Shown: in pieces, positions 5,210 to 6,658 of the stretch
How positions within the stretch are numbered: position 1 is the first letter of the stretch
Layout of the letters: each line of letters begins with the position of its first letter
NCBI GenBank assembly: GCA_000715635.1
Contig: KL569178.1
Span: forward strand, 11,859-18,516
DNA length: 6,658 bases
Direction: 5' to 3'
DNA from: Streptomyces violaceus
GTDB taxonomy: Bacteria; Actinomycetota; Actinomycetes; Streptomycetales; Streptomycetaceae
Program-made: the position numbers and the translations under genes
The notes under the pieces: model-generated
Databases searched by the model: none
What the model was told of the DNA's origin: nothing
The model's input: only the letters and a program-made list of their open reading frames with translations

Positions 5210-5584
5210 ATGAAAACGGCCACGTATGAACTGCTGGCGGCGTCGTCGGATCACGCGATCGCCGTGACCATCGCCTTCGTCTGCGGGCTGATCGTGGCCT
5301 GCGCGCTGATCTGGGCCGTACGGGTCGGCATGCGGGTCATGGACAAGGACACCCAGCACCCCGGCCTGGAGGAACAACCGCACATCCCGGAGGGCGGGCC
5401 GGTCCACGAGATGCGCGAGAGGCGCGAGCCCGACGAGATGCCGATCACGACGAAGGACGGCGACCGCATCCTGCCCCACGACCTCCATCACGCGAGCACC
5501 AGGACGGGCAAGGACCAGAATCCGCGCCGTTGGTCGCCCGGATCCAGCGGATCCTTCGGCGGCGGCGGCCTCGGACGCACGTGA
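5210..5584 (+). CDS. DUF6479-like single-pass membrane protein
   Basis: The 124-residue protein has a short N-terminus, one membrane helix (about residues 16-38) and a long charged, probably disordered cytoplasmic tail. The tail shows the blocks I associate with the streptomycete DUF6479 family: PGLEEQPHIPEGGPVHEMRE (51-70), then RREPDEMP (71-78), RILPHDL (86-92) and a terminal WSPGSSGSFGGGGLG (108-122). Function is unknown; the tail has no enzymatic motif and may be an interaction segment. I chose the ATG at 5210 because the frame upstream runs through the promoter region of the divergent protease gene and lacks family similarity, and because GATAAT is placed for a leaderless start here. The stop is followed 39 bp later by the lipoprotein gene on the same strand, so the two may share a transcript. 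The family call is from memory of the sequence pattern. Confidence 0.82.
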   Translation: MKTATYELLAASSDHAIAVTIAFVCGLIVACALIWAVRVGMRVMDKDTQHPGLEEQPHIPEGGPVHEMRERREPDEMPITTKDGDRILPHDLHHASTRTGKDQNPRRWSPGSSGSFGGGGLGRT

Positions 5585-5597
5585 CGCACGTGACGCA
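5575..5597 (+). repeat. 9-bp direct repeat at the end of the DUF6479-like gene
   Basis: ACGCACGTG occurs twice in tandem (5575-5583, 5584-5592) followed by a partial third copy. The unit spans the stop codon, so a second in-frame TGA follows at 5591-5593. Each unit contains CACGTG. It looks like simple slippage rather than a functional site. Confidence 0.5.
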
Positions 5598-5623
5598 GTA
5601 GGCGAGGCCCTTCGGGAGGCTTT

Positions 5624-6112
5624 ATGGCTGCCCGCCACCGGACGCGCTGGGCGACGGGCGGGGCGGCGCTGGCGCTTGCCCTGGCCGCCGCGCTCTCCGG
5701 CTGCAGCGGCGACGACAGCCCCGCGGACACCGCGAGCAAGGCGGAGTCGGCGGTCGGGTCGCTCGCCTCGGGGGCCTCCGAGGCGGTCGAGTCGGCCACG
5801 GCGGAGGCCGAACGCCGGCTCGACGACATCCAGGACGGCATCGACGTCAAGGGCGACGTGAAGGTCGGCCCGCCCACCGTCGGCTCCGACGGCCGGGCCC
5901 GGGCCGAGGTCACCGTCGACAACACCGCCGACGCGGCCCGGTCCTTCGCCATCCAGGTCAACTTCACCGACGCCGGGAACAAGCTGATCGACACGGTCAT
6001 CGTCACGGTGAACAACGTGCAGACAGGCCACTCCGCCACGGCCACCGCCCGCGGTACGCACGACGTCTCCGGCGAGATCCGGGCGGAGGCGGCCCGAGCC
6101 GTGCGCTACTGA
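5624..6112 (+). CDS. Lipoprotein with a C-terminal beta domain (FxLYD-like)
   Basis: The 162-residue product has a lipoprotein signal: basic RHRTRW, a hydrophobic Ala/Leu stretch (about 11-24) and a lipobox LSGC with the lipidated Cys27, so it should be anchored to the outer face of the membrane. Residues 28-70 are an Ala/Ser/Glu-rich segment with heptad-like pattern, probably a helical spacer. Residues about 75-145 alternate hydrophobic positions in strands (DVKVGPPTV, ARAEVTVDNTA, FAIQVNFTDAGNKLIDTVIV), resembling the FxLYD-type immunoglobulin-like domains that bind or present other proteins. No enzyme motif is seen. GGGAGG four bases before the ATG is a strong ribosome binding site. The gene follows the DUF6479-like gene by 39 bp, and the last 13 codons form the first of three tandem repeat units that continue past the stop. 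Function is unknown. Confidence 0.85.
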   Translation: MAARHRTRWATGGAALALALAAALSGCSGDDSPADTASKAESAVGSLASGASEAVESATAEAERRLDDIQDGIDVKGDVKVGPPTVGSDGRARAEVTVDNTADAARSFAIQVNFTDAGNKLIDTVIVTVNNVQTGHSATATARGTHDVSGEIRAEAARAVRY

Positions 6113-6198
6113 CGAGGTCCGGGCGGAAGTGGCCTGGCCCGAGCCGTGCGCTACCGACGAGATCTGGGCGCAAGTGGCCCGAGCCGTGCGCTACCGGC
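6074..6198. repeat. Three tandem copies of a roughly 40-bp unit spanning two stop codons
   Basis: The units are 6074-6113 (40 bp), 6114-6158 (45 bp, with five extra bases CTGGC) and 6159-6198 (40 bp). All share GAG(A/G)TC(C/T)GGGCG near the start and GCCCGAGCCGTGCGCTAC near the end. The first unit encodes the last 13 codons and the TGA of the lipoprotein gene. The next two have CGA in place of TGA and are non-coding for it. On the other strand, CTA in the third unit (6191-6193) is the TAG stop of the Ig-like gene. The unit lengths place successive copies in different frames. Confidence 0.85.
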
Positions 6199-6658
6199 CG
6201 GCGCCGGACTCCGTCACCTCGATGTCGATCTGCTCGCTCATGGCGCTCACCCCGTTGAGGGTGGCGACCGCCTGGAGGCGGTTGGTGCCCGCCGGAAGGG
6301 CCGGGGCCGGGGTGCACGTCCAGGTGCCGTCGCGGGCGGCGGTGGTCGCGCAGGCCTCGCGGCCGTCCTTGTCACGGACGGTGACCTGGGCGCCCGGGTG
6401 CGCCGTGCCGGCGATCTCCGGTCTGGCGTGCAGCGGCACGCCGGACAGCGGAAGGGTCAGCGTCGGCCCGGCCAGGCCCACGGTGACGGCACACCGGCCG
6501 GTGGCCCGCCGCACCCCGCGCGCGTCAGTGATCCGCAGGACGCAGTCCCGCAGCCGTGTGCCGGGCACGGCGCCCGCGGGCACCGCCAGCACGAACGGGA
6601 ACGTACGGCCCCGCCAGGACAGACCGGTCGCGGCGCCGGTGACGGTGTACGTCCCGCT
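6191..6658 (-). CDS. Protein with C-terminal bacterial Ig-like domain (5' end outside window)
   Basis: The minus-strand frame is open from base 6658 to the TAG at 6191-6193, giving the last 155 residues of a longer protein; a GTG at 6592 exists but the frame continues upstream with normal coding bias, so it is not the start. The last about 75 residues (from RPEIAGTAHPGAQVTVRDKD through GTWTCTPAPALPAGTNRLQA to the end) match the usual layout of a bacterial Ig-like domain: a G-x-A-x-P-G-A-x-V-x-V strand, a D-G-T-W turn and a final strand. Cysteine pairs (one near the GREACAT/TWTCTP strands, another in RDCVLRI/GRCAVTV) suggest disulfides and thus an extracellular location. The preceding part (GTYTVTGAATGLSW to GLAGPTLTLPL) looks like another beta domain I cannot name. 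The stop codon lies inside the repeat array described for 6074-6198. It converges with the lipoprotein gene. Confidence 0.8.
   Translation of the reverse strand, partial: SGTYTVTGAATGLSWRGRTFPFVLAVPAGAVPGTRLRDCVLRITDARGVRRATGRCAVTVGLAGPTLTLPLSGVPLHARPEIAGTAHPGAQVTVRDKDGREACATTAARDGTWTCTPAPALPAGTNRLQAVATLNGVSAMSEQIDIEVTESGAGR

Noticed and set aside
5180..6061. Long minus-strand open frame opposite the DUF6479-like and lipoprotein genes
   Set aside because: It is antisense to a lipoprotein with a clear lipobox and strong ribosome binding site and has no domain features of its own.
6074..6198. Extra coding exon or readthrough product after the lipoprotein stop
   Set aside because: The second and third units fall in other frames because the first is 40 bp long, so simple readthrough would not repeat the C-terminal peptide.

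Overview
The window is chromosomal DNA from a high-GC actinomycete, most likely Streptomyces or a close relative. Codons end almost always in G or C. Several proteins match families I know mainly from streptomycetes (the DUF5994 and DUF6479 types), and secreted or lipid-anchored products are frequent. I see no rRNA, tRNA, transposase, integrase, CRISPR array or replication origin.

Layout, left to right. (1) Positions 1-387, minus strand: the N-terminal part of a secreted glycine-rich protein that runs off the left edge. (2) 495-2378, minus: a complete ABC-type exporter half-transporter whose membrane-to-ATPase linker is expanded by two runs of short tandem repeats. (3) 2447-3028, plus: a divergent TetR-family regulator. 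The 68-bp gap between exporter and regulator holds a perfect 8+4+8 inverted repeat lying on the exporter promoter, so the pair forms a regulator/efflux-pump module. (4) 3293-3655, plus: a four-helix DUF1304 membrane protein, with a large inverted repeat and a degenerate 27-bp tandem repeat in front of it. (5) 3674-4087, minus: a small DUF5994-like cytoplasmic protein, tail-to-tail with the previous gene. (6) 4231-5082, minus: a secreted metzincin-like zinc metalloprotease followed by a very strong hairpin terminator. (7) 5210-5584 and 5624-6112, plus: a DUF6479-like single-pass membrane protein and a lipoprotein, 39 nt apart and possibly one transcript. (8) 6191-6658, minus: the C-terminal part of a protein with a bacterial Ig-like domain, cut by the right edge. 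Three copies of a roughly 40-bp unit, derived from the 3' end of the lipoprotein gene, fill the gap between the two convergent genes and supply the stop codon of the Ig-like gene.

How the genes work together: only the TetR/exporter pair shows a clear functional link, with the repressor expected to shut off the pump until a ligand, probably the exported compound, binds it. The other genes look like ordinary streptomycete envelope and secretome genes placed side by side. I did not find a convincing new multi-gene system. The observations worth a second look are the repeat-expanded exporter linker, the promoter geometries that predict leaderless mRNAs, the metalloprotease with an Asp third zinc ligand, and the stop-codon-spanning repeats at the right end.
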